Below are positions 14,263 through 22,147 of a stretch of 26,100 nucleotides of DNA, in pieces. The translations under genes were made by a program, and so were the position numbers. The DNA is taken from the NCBI GenBank assembly GCA_946625225.1, contig CAMOTA010000031.1:1-26100 (forward strand). Reading direction: 5' to 3'. Under the pieces are notes generated by a model. That model saw only the letters and a list, made by a program, of their open reading frames with translations. It had not been told where the DNA came from and did no database searches. This stretch comes from UBA9715 sp003452695. GTDB taxonomy: Bacteria > Actinomycetota > Coriobacteriia > Coriobacteriales > Eggerthellaceae. Positions within the stretch are counted from its first letter, which is position 1. Every line of letters begins with the position of its first letter.

Positions 14263-17034
14263 CTAGCGCGACCAGGGCATTTCCATGTGGATGGCATCCA
14301 ACGCAGCCGCTACGTTGCCCAGCAGGTAGCGGTGCGATGTGGGGCTGACCTTCGACATCATGGCCAACAGGTAGCGCCGGCCGTTGCGGTCGTCCACCAC
14401 GGCTGCATCGTCGGTGATGGTGCCGTAGCGGCCGCCTTCCATCCAGCCGGGCTTGGAATAGGTGGTGCGATATCCGCCCAGGCGATCGTGGATGGCCGAG
14501 TAGTACGAGTGGTCGAAGATTCTCTTCCACGTGCCCACGAAACGCCCGTTCGATGCCGAATAGCTGAGCATGTGCGTCCAGGCCTTCGCCAAGGTACGCG
14601 GCGTGTAGGTTCCCCAGGTGCCGATATGGCCCAGGCCGACGGCGTTCAGCCAATGGGTGAAGCCCGATTCGGACCCATAGCGCGCACGCAGCGACAAGTA
14701 GGAGCTGTTGTCGGATATGACGATGGTCGGCTCTGCCAAACCGCTAATCTGCCCCCAGCTCAGGCGGCCTTTTTCCAGATATTCCTCGAACAGATACGTT
14801 ACCCACAGCGCCTTGATGGTGCTCGCGCCGTAATAGTTGCGGTCGGCGTTCAGGGACAGCGTCATGCCCGTGTTGCAGTCCATCATGACGAAACCCACGT
14901 CGTAGCCGCGACTCCAGCATGCATTCAGGGCGCTGACCAGCTGGTTCCAACGCGCCCTGCTTATGGAATAGCCCGGTACGGCATTGCCCAGCGCCACATC
15001 GCCCGAACCGATGGCCGCTTCCACCGCCATGCGGTACGACAGCAAGTCGTTGGGGTTCAGGCTGGTCTTCACGGGCGACCATTTCTGCAGGACGGAACTC
15101 GAACGGCCCATCTGGCGCACGTTCGACCCCGAGCGCGGCAACGCCAGGGACAGGACCTTGCCCGAGTTCTTGTTCTCGAATTTCAGGCCGCCGTCGGACA
15201 CAATCGGCTTCCAAAGCTGCGAATGAAACGCGCGATATGCGGTCATGCAGGCGTTCGCGCCGGCTTTCCTGCTGCCGCGATCCACGGCGACGGCCGTGTT
15301 GCCCAGCGCCATGCCGATGCGGTAGCAGCCGTCCTTGGCCGCCATGATGACGAATTTCTGGTTGTTGCCGCCATTCCTGGCACAGACGGCCACGTTGGCC
15401 CCGCTGGCAAACGATCCGCCCGAAACGTCGAGCACGACGTTGCTGGAAGCGGCCGTGCGTATCTCGTACAGGCCATTGGAAACGATGGGGCGCCGTTGGG
15501 AATACCAACGCGTGGACGCCGCCCCGGCGCGGCGCACTTGCGCAAGCGGCGTGCCCGGCGTGCGCTTCGAACCCCGCACGGCAAGCACCTTGCCCGTTTT
15601 CACGTTGGTGAACACGAGCCCACCCGCGCGCGATACGCTGGCCAGCCAGCGCTGGGACTTCGCCTTCGACCCCTTCGCCTGCACGACGCGCGAACCCGAC
15701 GCGGTCAGGTACTTGCCCGACGACACGGCCCGGATGGTATAGGCTCCCGAGCGTTTCCCGATTATGAAGTGCTGGTTGGGGCCGTCGTTCGCAGAGCTTA
15801 CGACCATGCGCGTGCCATTGGCAACCGACCCGTTGGGCACGTCGATGCACACGCCCGTCGGATTCATCTTGGTGAACAGCTGGTAGATGCCCGTTTTCAC
15901 CGGATCGGCCTTCTTCAGCTTGAACTTCTGCGAAGCGGAAGACGCCGGTGCCCACAGCTGCACGTTGGCGCCGTTCCTGGGCGAGCCGTCCACGGCAAGC
16001 GCCATGCCATGGTTCATGCCCCGGATGCTGAAGCTGCCATCGGCGTTGCGATTGATGGCCCAGCGCTGCGCCTTTGCCTTGGTACGAGCCGCTTGGCACA
16101 CGTTGGCCACCCAGCGCGTCTTGCCGCCTGCAGCCTCCAGCACCTTGCCCGAATTGGCGTTGAACAGCTCGTAACCATTGCCTTTCCACGTAACTTGCCA
16201 CTTGTCTTCCAGCTTCCAGCCCTCGTGCGCTGCCAAGTTCACGTTCGCGGCGGAGGATGTTGCCGAACCGGGCGTTACCGCCAAGCCGCGCGGCGACGCC
16301 ATGGTCAGCGTGTACAGGCCGTTTTTCACGGTGCGTTTGGCCTTGGAAATGCTCGGGCGCTTTATCAGGCGCACCTGGAACGCTTCGACGCGCAGTCCCT
16401 TGCCCGTGGTGCCCGACACGGCCCCGCCCGACGTCCAGTGCCGCCAGCCCAGGTTCTGCACGTGCGTGCGATAGGCCACCTCGTATGTCCGGGCTATCTT
16501 GCCCTTCAGGCGAATCTGGATGGCTTCGACACGCAGGCCCCGACCGGTGGTGCCGGCAAGCGCGCCGTCCTTCGCCCATGCGCCCCAACCGCGGTTCTGC
16601 ACGTGCGCGCGGTATTGGATAGAGCCGGCTGGCAGGCCCTTGGCAAGCTTCATGCGCAAGGCTTCGATGCGCAAACCCTTGCCCGTGGTGCCGGCAAGCG
16701 TGCCGTCCTTCGCCCATGCGCCCCAACCGCGGTTCTGCACGTGCGCGCGGTATTGGATGCGAGCGGCGGGCGTTTTCGGTTTGGATTTCTGCTTGGATTT
16801 CTGTTTGGATTTCGAATGGGACTTCACCGACTGCTCGGCCAGGGCTTGCGATTCCTGTCCGGCTGCGAGTTCCGATTGTGCAGCCGTTGCAGCCATGGTA
16901 GGCGCCGTTGCAGTTGTGAGCGCAGCGGCTGCAAACGCGGGTGCGGGCACCGCCAAAAAAGCGGTCAGCACGCAAGCGCAGACAAGGGCGAAAAACGCGA
17001 AAACCGGAACGGGAAGCTTTCGGGAGGTCGACAT
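14263..17034 (-). CDS. Secreted ChW / ricin-trefoil / class A beta-lactamase-like serine hydrolase
   Basis: 923 residues. A Sec signal peptide (1 to about 36, cut near APAFA-AAA) is followed by an Ala/Thr-rich stretch and a Lys/Ser/Gln low-complexity linker (72-88). Three ChW (clostridial hydrophobic-W, PF07538) repeats follow at about 93-130, 139-176 and 186-223, each with HVQN-GW--W and GTTG-GLR-EA. Next come about three ricin B-type beta-trefoils (about 235-375, 380-512, 515-655), with QxW/F motifs at 323, 369, 421, 461, 559, 606 and 650. The C-terminal domain (about 660-923) is class A beta-lactamase-like: SxxK as S738-T-I-K741, SDN at 774-776 and a KTG-like K861-P-G. It is probably a surface-attached serine hydrolase that binds sugar polymers or the wall. 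Whether it acts on peptidoglycan peptides or beta-lactams is open; the Pro in KPG is unusual. Start: GGAG nine bases upstream. Confidence 0.92.
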   Translation of the reverse strand: MSTSRKLPVPVFAFFALVCACVLTAFLAVPAPAFAAAALTTATAPTMAATAAQSELAAGQESQALAEQSVKSHSKSKQKSKQKSKPKTPAARIQYRAHVQNRGWGAWAKDGTLAGTTGKGLRIEALRMKLAKGLPAGSIQYRAHVQNRGWGAWAKDGALAGTTGRGLRVEAIQIRLKGKIARTYEVAYRTHVQNLGWRHWTSGGAVSGTTGKGLRVEAFQVRLIKRPSISKAKRTVKNGLYTLTMASPRGLAVTPGSATSSAANVNLAAHEGWKLEDKWQVTWKGNGYELFNANSGKVLEAAGGKTRWVANVCQAARTKAKAQRWAINRNADGSFSIRGMNHGMALAVDGSPRNGANVQLWAPASSASQKFKLKKADPVKTGIYQLFTKMNPTGVCIDVPNGSVANGTRMVVSSANDGPNQHFIIGKRSGAYTIRAVSSGKYLTASGSRVVQAKGSKAKSQRWLASVSRAGGLVFTNVKTGKVLAVRGSKRTPGTPLAQVRRAGAASTRWYSQRRPIVSNGLYEIRTAASSNVVLDVSGGSFASGANVAVCARNGGNNQKFVIMAAKDGCYRIGMALGNTAVAVDRGSRKAGANACMTAYRAFHSQLWKPIVSDGGLKFENKNSGKVLSLALPRSGSNVRQMGRSSSVLQKWSPVKTSLNPNDLLSYRMAVEAAIGSGDVALGNAVPGYSISRARWNQLVSALNACWSRGYDVGFVMMDCNTGMTLSLNADRNYYGASTIKALWVTYLFEEYLEKGRLSWGQISGLAEPTIVISDNSSYLSLRARYGSESGFTHWLNAVGLGHIGTWGTYTPRTLAKAWTHMLSYSASNGRFVGTWKRIFDHSYYSAIHDRLGGYRTTYSKPGWMEGGRYGTITDDAAVVDDRNGRRYLLAMMSKVSPTSHRYLLGNVAAALDAIHMEMPWSR
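16547..16620 (-). repeat. Nearly identical ChW-coding direct repeat, copy 1 (encodes the second ChW unit)
   Basis: 74 bases match the segment at 16685-16758 with a single difference. The offset is 138 bases (46 codons), one ChW unit, and the encoded text YRAHVQNRGWGAWAKDG is the same in both. The third ChW unit is clearly more diverged. Confidence 0.75.
16685..16758 (-). repeat. Nearly identical ChW-coding direct repeat, copy 2 (encodes the first ChW unit)
   Basis: Partner of the segment at 16547-16620, with one mismatch in 74 bases. Such identity at the DNA level points to recent duplication or gene conversion within the gene. Confidence 0.75.
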
Positions 17035-17079
17035 CGCACATCACTCCAAGGAACAAAAAACGAGCAAAACACGTTCCGT

Positions 17080-17088
17080 AATATATCA
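17080..17088 (-). promoter_or_regulatory. Extended -10 promoter element of the ChW/ricin protein gene
   Basis: On the minus strand TGATATATT fits the extended -10 form TGnTATAAT and lies about 45 bases before the ATG. The expected -35 position falls inside the neighbouring hairpin, consistent with a promoter that depends on the extended -10 or on a regulator. Confidence 0.4.
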
Positions 17089-17122
17089 TCGCCGCCTCCC
17101 CCGAAGTTGGGAAGCGGCGATG
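17087..17122 (-). other. Strong hairpin abutting the extended -10 element
   Basis: Arms CATCGCCGCTTCCC and GGGGAGGCGGCGATG pair over 14 bp with one G-T wobble and a seven- to eight-base loop. It lies between the end of the six-TM protein gene (about 95 bases away) and the promoter of the ChW protein gene. No T-run follows on the minus strand. It may be a terminator of the upstream gene or a palindromic operator. Confidence 0.5.
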
Positions 17123-17216
17123 GATACCGACTTTTGTATAAATAGCCAAAGAGGCTGAAGCCCGTTCCCGACGCTCTCGACAACGACAAGGCTTCGGGCA
17201 GCGCCTCGCGAGAACG

Positions 17217-17858
17217 CTATCCGCGCCCGAGTGCGCCCGTGGCCCTGCCCAGGAACACGATGTAGACGATATAGGCGACCAGCATCATGATAAGCGAGAC
17301 AACAGCTGCAACGCCGCCGATAAAGTGGCCGATAATGCCTGCGATAATCGCGATGACGAAGGCAATGGCAACGATGGTCAGGATCTTGGGACCCATGTCC
17401 GCAACATCTTGACGACTGATGTTCTGGCAAACCTCCGACACGCCCATGATGGCATAGATGAGCATGACCATCTCGGCCAGCGAGGCAAGCGTGCTCAGGA
17501 AGCCCGGTCGCCCGCCGCCGATGGCCATGCCAACGCCTTCCAGAGCCGAAAGTATAAGCGCAATGACGGCGCATATGAACGCCTTGCGCATGTAGTCGGG
17601 TTCGTCCTTGGATGCCTGGTTCAGGCCAACGAGAGTAAGGATGATGGCGACGATGGGCAAAATCGCTCCGCCGATTAGCGTGATCAGGCCACCCACAGCC
17701 AGCCCCCCTGCCGCAGCTGTCGCCTGCGTTTGCGAGCCTATGCCCACGGCCACCCTGAGCGTAGCATATGCGAAAACAACCAGCACCACGCCGATTATCT
17801 GCAGCAATTCAGCAATGAACAGTTTCTGCACTCCTTTGTGCGCATTTGGAAGCGTCAT
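17217..17858 (-). CDS. Six-TM membrane protein of unknown function
   Basis: 213 residues with six hydrophobic segments at about 15-37, 52-78, 92-112, 121-140, 157-178 and 180-203, rich in Gly, Ala and Ile, joined by short loops; the loop after helix 4 (SEVCQNISRQD) is the most polar. I recognise no family and see no catalytic motif. The start is firm: AGGAGGT eight bases before the ATG. It follows the ATP-grasp gene by 111 bases on the same strand, and that gap carries a perfect 6-bp GCCGCC/GGCGGC hairpin (17903-17920), so the two need not be cotranscribed. Confidence 0.8.
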   Translation of the reverse strand: MTLPNAHKGVQKLFIAELLQIIGVVLVVFAYATLRVAVGIGSQTQATAAAGGLAVGGLITLIGGAILPIVAIILTLVGLNQASKDEPDYMRKAFICAVIALILSALEGVGMAIGGGRPGFLSTLASLAEMVMLIYAIMGVSEVCQNISRQDVADMGPKILTIVAIAFVIAIIAGIIGHFIGGVAAVVSLIMMLVAYIVYIVFLGRATGALGRG

Positions 17859-17902
17859 GGTTGGTACCTCCTATGTAGTTCGTCTCCATTTCCGCATGCC
17901 AT

Positions 17903-17920
17903 GCCGCCCATTGTGGCGGC
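17903..17920. other. Short perfect hairpin between the ATP-grasp and six-TM genes
   Basis: GCCGCC-CATTGT-GGCGGC forms a 6-bp stem with a six-base loop. No T-run follows in either direction, so termination is doubtful; it lies in the leader of the six-TM protein gene. Confidence 0.3.
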
Positions 17921-17969
17921 TATTCGTATCCTACCGCTTGTCACCAGATATGTCACGAACGAAAAGAGA

Positions 17970-19343
17970 CTACAGGGCGCAATCCACCCATAGGACGGCA
18001 CTGGTCAGATCGCCCATGGGTTGGCTGATTATCGGTTTGGGGCCCAAGCGCGCGAACACGCCGCCGAATTTCCCGTTGAAGGAATACAGCCCTGGCATGT
18101 TGTTGTAGAAGGCGGTGGCGCGTGGAATGTCTGCGTCGTCGGCTATGAGCAGGTCGTTGCAGATGGGCAACAGCTCGGTTCGAAACGGCGTCAGGTAGGT
18201 CTGCACGAGGAAGGGCGCCCCTGCCTTGCCGTTGCTGAAGCGGTCCACGATGTCGTCCCATTCCGCTTGGGTGTGCATCTGCCCCGCATACACGTCGTGC
18301 GCTCCATACTGGTCGGTCGGCTTTATTATCCAGGCGTCCTTGTTCGCGCGCACGGCCTTCAGATCGATGTGCGCATCATCCAGGAACTTCGTCTGGGGCA
18401 CGTATTCGTCCACCAGCCGCAGCTCCTCTTCGGTGAGCATCTCGCGCGTCTCGGGCCAGAACACGGCGTCGAATATCTGCTTGTCGTGCACGATGTGGCC
18501 GGCGAAGCTGCCGATAAGCGCACAGGCGCCGTCGCGCACGGCGGCTATCATGGGCTGGCTGGATTCCCAGTTGTTCAGAACGTCGTTGGTGACCGACCTA
18601 CGCCAAATGGCATCGATCTTGCGGCCCTTCTTGTCGCGCAGCTCGCCGCTTTCGTACACCAGGTCGCGCACGTCCTCCACCAAGCAGGGATACCCATGCT
18701 CTCCGAAGCAGCGTGCGTACACGCGGAATTCGTCGACCACGGCGTTTTCCATGAAGTCGGCAATGGCGAAGGTCGGGTGCTCCACGCGGTTCTCGAATGT
18801 CTCGTAGATGCGGATGAATTCCTCGACCCAGGGATTGAACAGGTCGCTCGTCTGCAGCTGGTGGCGCTGGGCGAACTGGCGCATGGTGGCCGTCTGCGCA
18901 AGCGATATGTTCAATTCGCGGTCTTCGTTCATGCCCGACGAGCCGTCGGCGTTCCATTCGCAGAAGCCGCCGGTCAGGTCGTCCTCGTTTAGGAACACGT
19001 CGAAACGCGCGAAGGGCAGCAGCGCATCGTAGCGCTGTGGGATAAGGATAAGGTCGCGCAAGCGTTCGTCGTAGTCGAACAGCAACCGATACGACGGGTC
19101 GTCCAGATAGCGGCGCATCACCTTTTCGCAGATGCGGTGCGACGTTTCGGCCAGCCACTTCATCTTGTCGTAAGTCTCGCGGTCGAACAAGCGCGGCACG
19201 AACGACGACTCCGCCTGGATGTAGTGCACGAGCGCGGTCGAGTTCTCCATGTAGGCGAAAGCGCTCTCGCGCCCGGCAATGTCGCCGTCGAGCGAATCGA
19301 TGATGTCCAGGTATTCGCGCGTGTACTCGGCGTTTTTCGTCAT
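17970..19343 (-). CDS. Circularly permuted ATP-grasp (glutathionylspermidine synthase-like) protein
   Basis: 457 residues. The N-terminal part carries GGFCEWNADGSSGMNEDREL (125-144), equivalent to the acidic substrate/metal region of glutathionylspermidine synthase-like, circularly permuted ATP-grasp enzymes. The C-terminal part has the ATP-grasp Lys motif WIIKPTDQYGAHDVYAG (338-354) and FLVQTYLTPFRTE (378-390). Such enzymes ligate a carboxylate to an amine or thiol with ATP; the actual substrates here are unknown. I start at 19343 because GGAAGG lies six bases upstream; the frame is open to 19505 but the extra 54 residues look random. It is divergent from the decayed ATPase gene to its right. 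No amidase domain is present, unlike the bifunctional enterobacterial enzyme. Confidence 0.8.
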   Translation of the reverse strand: MTKNAEYTREYLDIIDSLDGDIAGRESAFAYMENSTALVHYIQAESSFVPRLFDRETYDKMKWLAETSHRICEKVMRRYLDDPSYRLLFDYDERLRDLILIPQRYDALLPFARFDVFLNEDDLTGGFCEWNADGSSGMNEDRELNISLAQTATMRQFAQRHQLQTSDLFNPWVEEFIRIYETFENRVEHPTFAIADFMENAVVDEFRVYARCFGEHGYPCLVEDVRDLVYESGELRDKKGRKIDAIWRRSVTNDVLNNWESSQPMIAAVRDGACALIGSFAGHIVHDKQIFDAVFWPETREMLTEEELRLVDEYVPQTKFLDDAHIDLKAVRANKDAWIIKPTDQYGAHDVYAGQMHTQAEWDDIVDRFSNGKAGAPFLVQTYLTPFRTELLPICNDLLIADDADIPRATAFYNNMPGLYSFNGKFGGVFARLGPKPIISQPMGDLTSAVLWVDCAL

Positions 19344-19548
19344 GTGCGGCCTTCCTTCGATTGCTTGCATCGCAGTTTGCGGCCATGCCGTCGGCGCAGC
19401 TCGCGACCTGCTTTTTCGAATGCGTAGTCTAGCATAGGCGCGCCCGGCCAACGGCGAGAGGTGGTCTGCGAAGATTAGCTTCGATTGCCAGAACTTGCTC
19501 GCCAAGTCGGGAAAGTCCTGGCATCACTATGCGCAAATGAGGAGTTGC

Positions 19549-20852
19549 ATGGACATCATCGACCGTAGCATGCACCTTAAGCAACTGTGGAAACACCGTT
19601 GGAATGGCCGCGTGAAAATCATCACGGATATCCGCCGCTGCGGTAGGTCATACCTGCTCTCGAACCTCTTCAAGGCGAAGCTTCTTGAAGAAGAGGTGAA
19701 CAGCGCTCACACCATCGAGGGTGCGCTCGATTGCAACGAGCATGGCGCCCTGCGCAACCCGAACAGGCTTCACGATTACATCGTATCCCGACTTTCGGAA
19801 GCAGGCCGCTATTACGTGCTCATCGGCGAGATACAGCTTTCCTCCAAAGTACTGCGCGATGGCGTCGCCTTGTCCGCCATTGCCCCTGAAAATCGCAATC
19901 TTGCCTACACGACGTTCTACGACGTGCTGAACAACCTGGCTTCGAGGGAAAACCTCGACGTATACGTGACGGACAACAACTCGTGAATGTTTTCGAGCGA
20001 CATCGTGACAAGCTTCCGCGATCGGGAGACCGAGATTCGCATGGCCCCTCTCACTTTCGGCGAATTCCGCCGCTTCAAGAAAGGCGAGAAGCCGGAGGAC
20101 TGGAATGAATACCTCGCCTACGGCGGCGTGCCCATCGCGACCCTCAAGTCCGCCCGCGCAGATCGAGAGGCCTATCTATCCATCCTTTTCGAAAAGGCGT
20201 ATAAGGCCGATGTCGTTGAAAGACAGGGCATTGAGAACGAATACGCTCTGGACATGCTGATAAACGTACTCGCTTCCTCGGTCGATTCGCTGACGAATCC
20301 CACCAAGCTCTCTAACGCTTTGAACAGCAAAGCCCATGCCAGCACGACAGATACAACTATGAAGAAGCACCTCGATGCGCTCGAGGATGCATTCCTCTTC
20401 TCGAAAGCGCAGCGATGGGGCGTGAAGGGAAAGCGGTATTTCAACTACCCCTTGAAGTAGTGCGCCTCCGATCTGGGATTGCGCAATGCTCGACTGAACT
20501 TCCGCCCGATTGAGGAAACCCATCTGATGGAAAACGCAATCTTCAACGAGCTTGTGGCTCGCGGGTACGCGGTCGACGTTGGCACCGTGCGTTTTGCGCA
20601 AACTCGCGGCGGCAAGAAGACAGATGCTATGCACGAGATCGATTTCGTGGTGAACCGCAGGGGCGATAAGCTTTATATCCGGTCGGGCATGAACGTCGAT
20701 GACCCCGAAAAACGCAAGCGGGAGATTGCCCTTTGCTAAAGAGCGGCGATTTCTTCCGCAGGGTCGCGGTGACCAGAGGCGACGCCTTGCCGCATGCCAA
20801 CGAGAAGGGCATAAGCTGCGTCGGCATCATCCCGTTCCTGCTGGGCGAAACG
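19549..20852 (+). pseudogene. Decayed DUF4143-type AAA ATPase
   Basis: Remains of a AAA_14/DUF4143 ATPase, a family common in anaerobes and of unclear role. Three frames read as one protein: IIDRSMHLKQLWKHRWNG...IRRCG at the start, EIRMAPLTFGEF and ALEDAFLFSKAQRW in the middle, GLRNARLNFRPIEETHLMEN and NVDDPEKRKREI further on, and SGDFFRRV...VGIIPFLL at the end. Lesions: TGA at 19984-19986 (family text TGSNS-K/R becomes TDNNS-stop), TAG at 20458-20460, and a one-base deletion near 20728-20732. Walker A reads TDIRRCGRS (family TGIRRCGKS, so Gly to Asp and Lys to Arg), and Walker B reads LIGEIQ (family LIDEIQ). A good GAGGAG site remains before the ATG. ATPase activity must be lost. Confidence 0.85.
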
Positions 20853-20892
20853 ATTGTAGGCTGGGCAAGCGTCGATTGGCCGACCCGGCCTG

Positions 20893-20935
20893 GGTTCCGC
20901 CCGGCGATCGCGCTTCGCGCCCGCCGGGCGGAACC
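20893..20935 (+). terminator. GC-rich hairpin after the ATPase pseudogene
   Basis: A perfect 14-bp stem, GGTTCCGCCCGGCG with its complement at 20922-20935, around a 15-base loop that can itself pair. It sits where transcription of the former ATPase gene would end, but the tail (TTGCCCC) has few T residues, so intrinsic termination is only plausible. Confidence 0.4.
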
Positions 20936-20963
20936 TTGCCCCGACTGAGCTCATGGACGCCTA

Positions 20964-21156
20964 GCGCGGGAATCGCCCCGATGTGTCCCGAAAGCCGAGT
21001 TTTGTATGTTCAATCGGCTCTTCTTGGGCTCCCAGCGATAATGCGACCTGGGCAAATGCCCGCCGCCATCGTCTCGGGACGCGATTCGGCGCCCTTGCCC
21101 GCTTCGTATCGCATACAAAACTCGGCTTTTGGGACATATCGGGGCGATTCCCGCGC
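20964..21156. mobile_element. MITE-like element with 45-bp terminal inverted repeats
   Basis: Left arm 20964-21008 and right arm 21112-21156 are reverse complements with two mismatches in 45. They begin GCGCGGGAATCGCCCCGAT and end AAGCCGAGTTTTGTATG. The 103-base interior encodes nothing evident. Length and terminal inverted repeats suit a non-autonomous transposon or a dispersed stem-loop repeat. No clear target-site duplication was found by eye. Confidence 0.5.
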
Positions 21157-21183
21157 GAGCAACGGCAATTCGGGGCTGCAGCG

Positions 21184-21227
21184 GCGGGCCCAGCCTGCCG
21201 TGAACGCTCACCGCCAGCTGGGCCCGC
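21184..21227. repeat. Perfect 11-bp inverted repeat
   Basis: GCGGGCCCAGC (21184-21194) and GCTGGGCCCGC (21217-21227) are exact complements around 22 bases, just right of the MITE-like element. It would form a stable hairpin; its function is unknown. Confidence 0.45.
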
Positions 21228-21523
21228 GGCCGGTTGCGACGACGCTGATCGGCGCCCGCCCAGAAACCAGTACGCCCTGCTGCAGGCAAGCGCCCGAGCA
21301 TCCCGGCGCTCCGGCAGGGGACCTCCATGCAGCTGCCGAGTCGCCAATCGACGCGCTTGATGCCATCCAGCGAAAGCACGGACCCGAGCCCCGCAGGCAC
21401 TCCTCCACGCGCTCCAGTACCCAGCATTCGCCCATTCCATCCAAGCCCACGAGAAGGCCCCATCAGCCGATGTAGCCGTCTTGGCGAAGCGTCTCCCTAT
21501 GCCATAACCCCGCCCGCGTCCTA

Positions 21524-21712
21524 AAATGCCGAGAAGAACGCCTCGAAGTCGGCATGAGCATAGAGAAGACCTCGTGGGGAAAGGGGTTCGCCGCCGAGGG
21601 CTTGCGCGCCATCCTGCAGTATCTGACATGCGAAGAGAAGACCACCGCCATCGTCGCCTGGTGCGCATCCGACAACATCGGCTCTCAACGCGCCTTGGAG
21701 AAGGCGGGCATC
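21524..21712 (+). pseudogene. GNAT acetyltransferase fragment
   Basis: About 63 codons match the second half of a GNAT (RimJ/RimL-like) N-acetyltransferase: EERLEVGMSIEKTSWGKG (the usual strand leading into the acetyl-CoA loop W-GKG-A-E), FAAEGLRAILQYL, and ASDNIGSQRALEKAG (the DN-S-R-LEK-G motif). The first strands are missing, no start codon with a ribosome site is present, and the frame breaks off right after LEKAG where an AlbA_2 fragment begins on the other strand. Non-functional. Confidence 0.65.
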
Positions 21713-22074
21713 TGCTCGAGGACGGCAGCACTCATCGGCAGATCCTCGTCGGCGCTGCGGATGCGGTAGCGACCGTCGCAGGCGTAAGGGCGCTCGTCGC
21801 CGGAGAAGGAGGCACGGATGAAGGCCTTGCCGTCCTCTGTCACCAGACGATCGATGGTCGGGTAGACCCTCGGTTCGATGCGGTTGGTGAACGCCTGGGA
21901 GACATCGCGCAGTGTCTTCTCCGAAACGTCCTGGCCGGTGACCTCGCCATCGGAGGGGCGAACGCCGAAGTAGAGCGTGCCGTGGTCGGGCTTGTTCAGG
22001 GTAGAGGCGACAGACTCCATGCCCTCGCACAGCTCCGACGTGCTCCTCTTGTGCTCGGTGTGCTCGTCCTCCAT
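21709..22074 (-). pseudogene. N-terminal fragment of an AlbA_2 (Schlafen-like) domain protein
   Basis: About 122 residues resemble the N-terminal AlbA_2 domain (PF04326) of putative DNA-binding regulators normally about 400 residues or longer: TLYFGVRPSDGEVTGQDVSE, LRDVSQAFTNRIEPRVYPTI, and GRYRIRSADEDLPMS. The C-terminal ATPase-like and winged-helix parts are absent; after LEQM the frame runs into the reverse of the GNAT remnant. AAAGGAGG lies about 20 bases before the first ATG, and an ACG codon stands at the proper distance from it, as if the original ATG had mutated. A -10 box remains upstream. Confidence 0.65.
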
Positions 22075-22119
22075 GCCGAGGTTCGTAGACTGCCCCTCCT
22101 TTCGTTGTTGTGGCTAACC

Positions 22120-22125
22120 ATTATA
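22120..22125 (-). promoter_or_regulatory. Candidate -10 box for the AlbA_2 fragment
   Basis: Perfect TATAAT on the minus strand, upstream of the AAAGGAGG site of the AlbA_2 fragment. It faces an identical box on the plus strand 17 bases away. Confidence 0.35.
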
Positions 22126-22141
22126 GATCCGATGTGCGGCG

Positions 22142-22147
22142 TATAAT
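22142..22147 (+). promoter_or_regulatory. Candidate -10 box for the sensor kinase gene
   Basis: Perfect TATAAT on the plus strand about 57 bases before the kinase ATG. The -35 position at 17-base spacing reads CATTAT, a poor match that is also the complement of the opposite promoter's -10 region. Confidence 0.4.

Larger units (their letters stand above)
20853..21523. other. Gene-free stretch with nested inverted repeats
   Basis: About 670 bases with no protein-like frame. It holds the hairpin at 20893-20935, the 193-bp inverted-repeat element at 20964-21156, and a third hairpin at 21184-21227. From about 21230 to 21520 I see nothing recognisable. Confidence 0.5.

Noticed and set aside
14287..17145. 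952-codon open frame on the plus strand
   Set aside because: It is antisense to the well-supported ChW/ricin/hydrolase gene; the translation is His/Arg/Gly-rich with no motif, as expected from the complement of GC-rich coding DNA.
19984..19986. In-frame TGA as a possible selenocysteine codon
   Set aside because: The family does not use selenocysteine at that place, no SECIS-like hairpin follows, and a second stop and a frameshift occur downstream.
20961..21731. 256-codon minus-strand frame over the inverted-repeat region
   Set aside because: It reads through the 193-bp element and the reverse of the GNAT remnant; low-complexity Arg/Ser text and no start signal.
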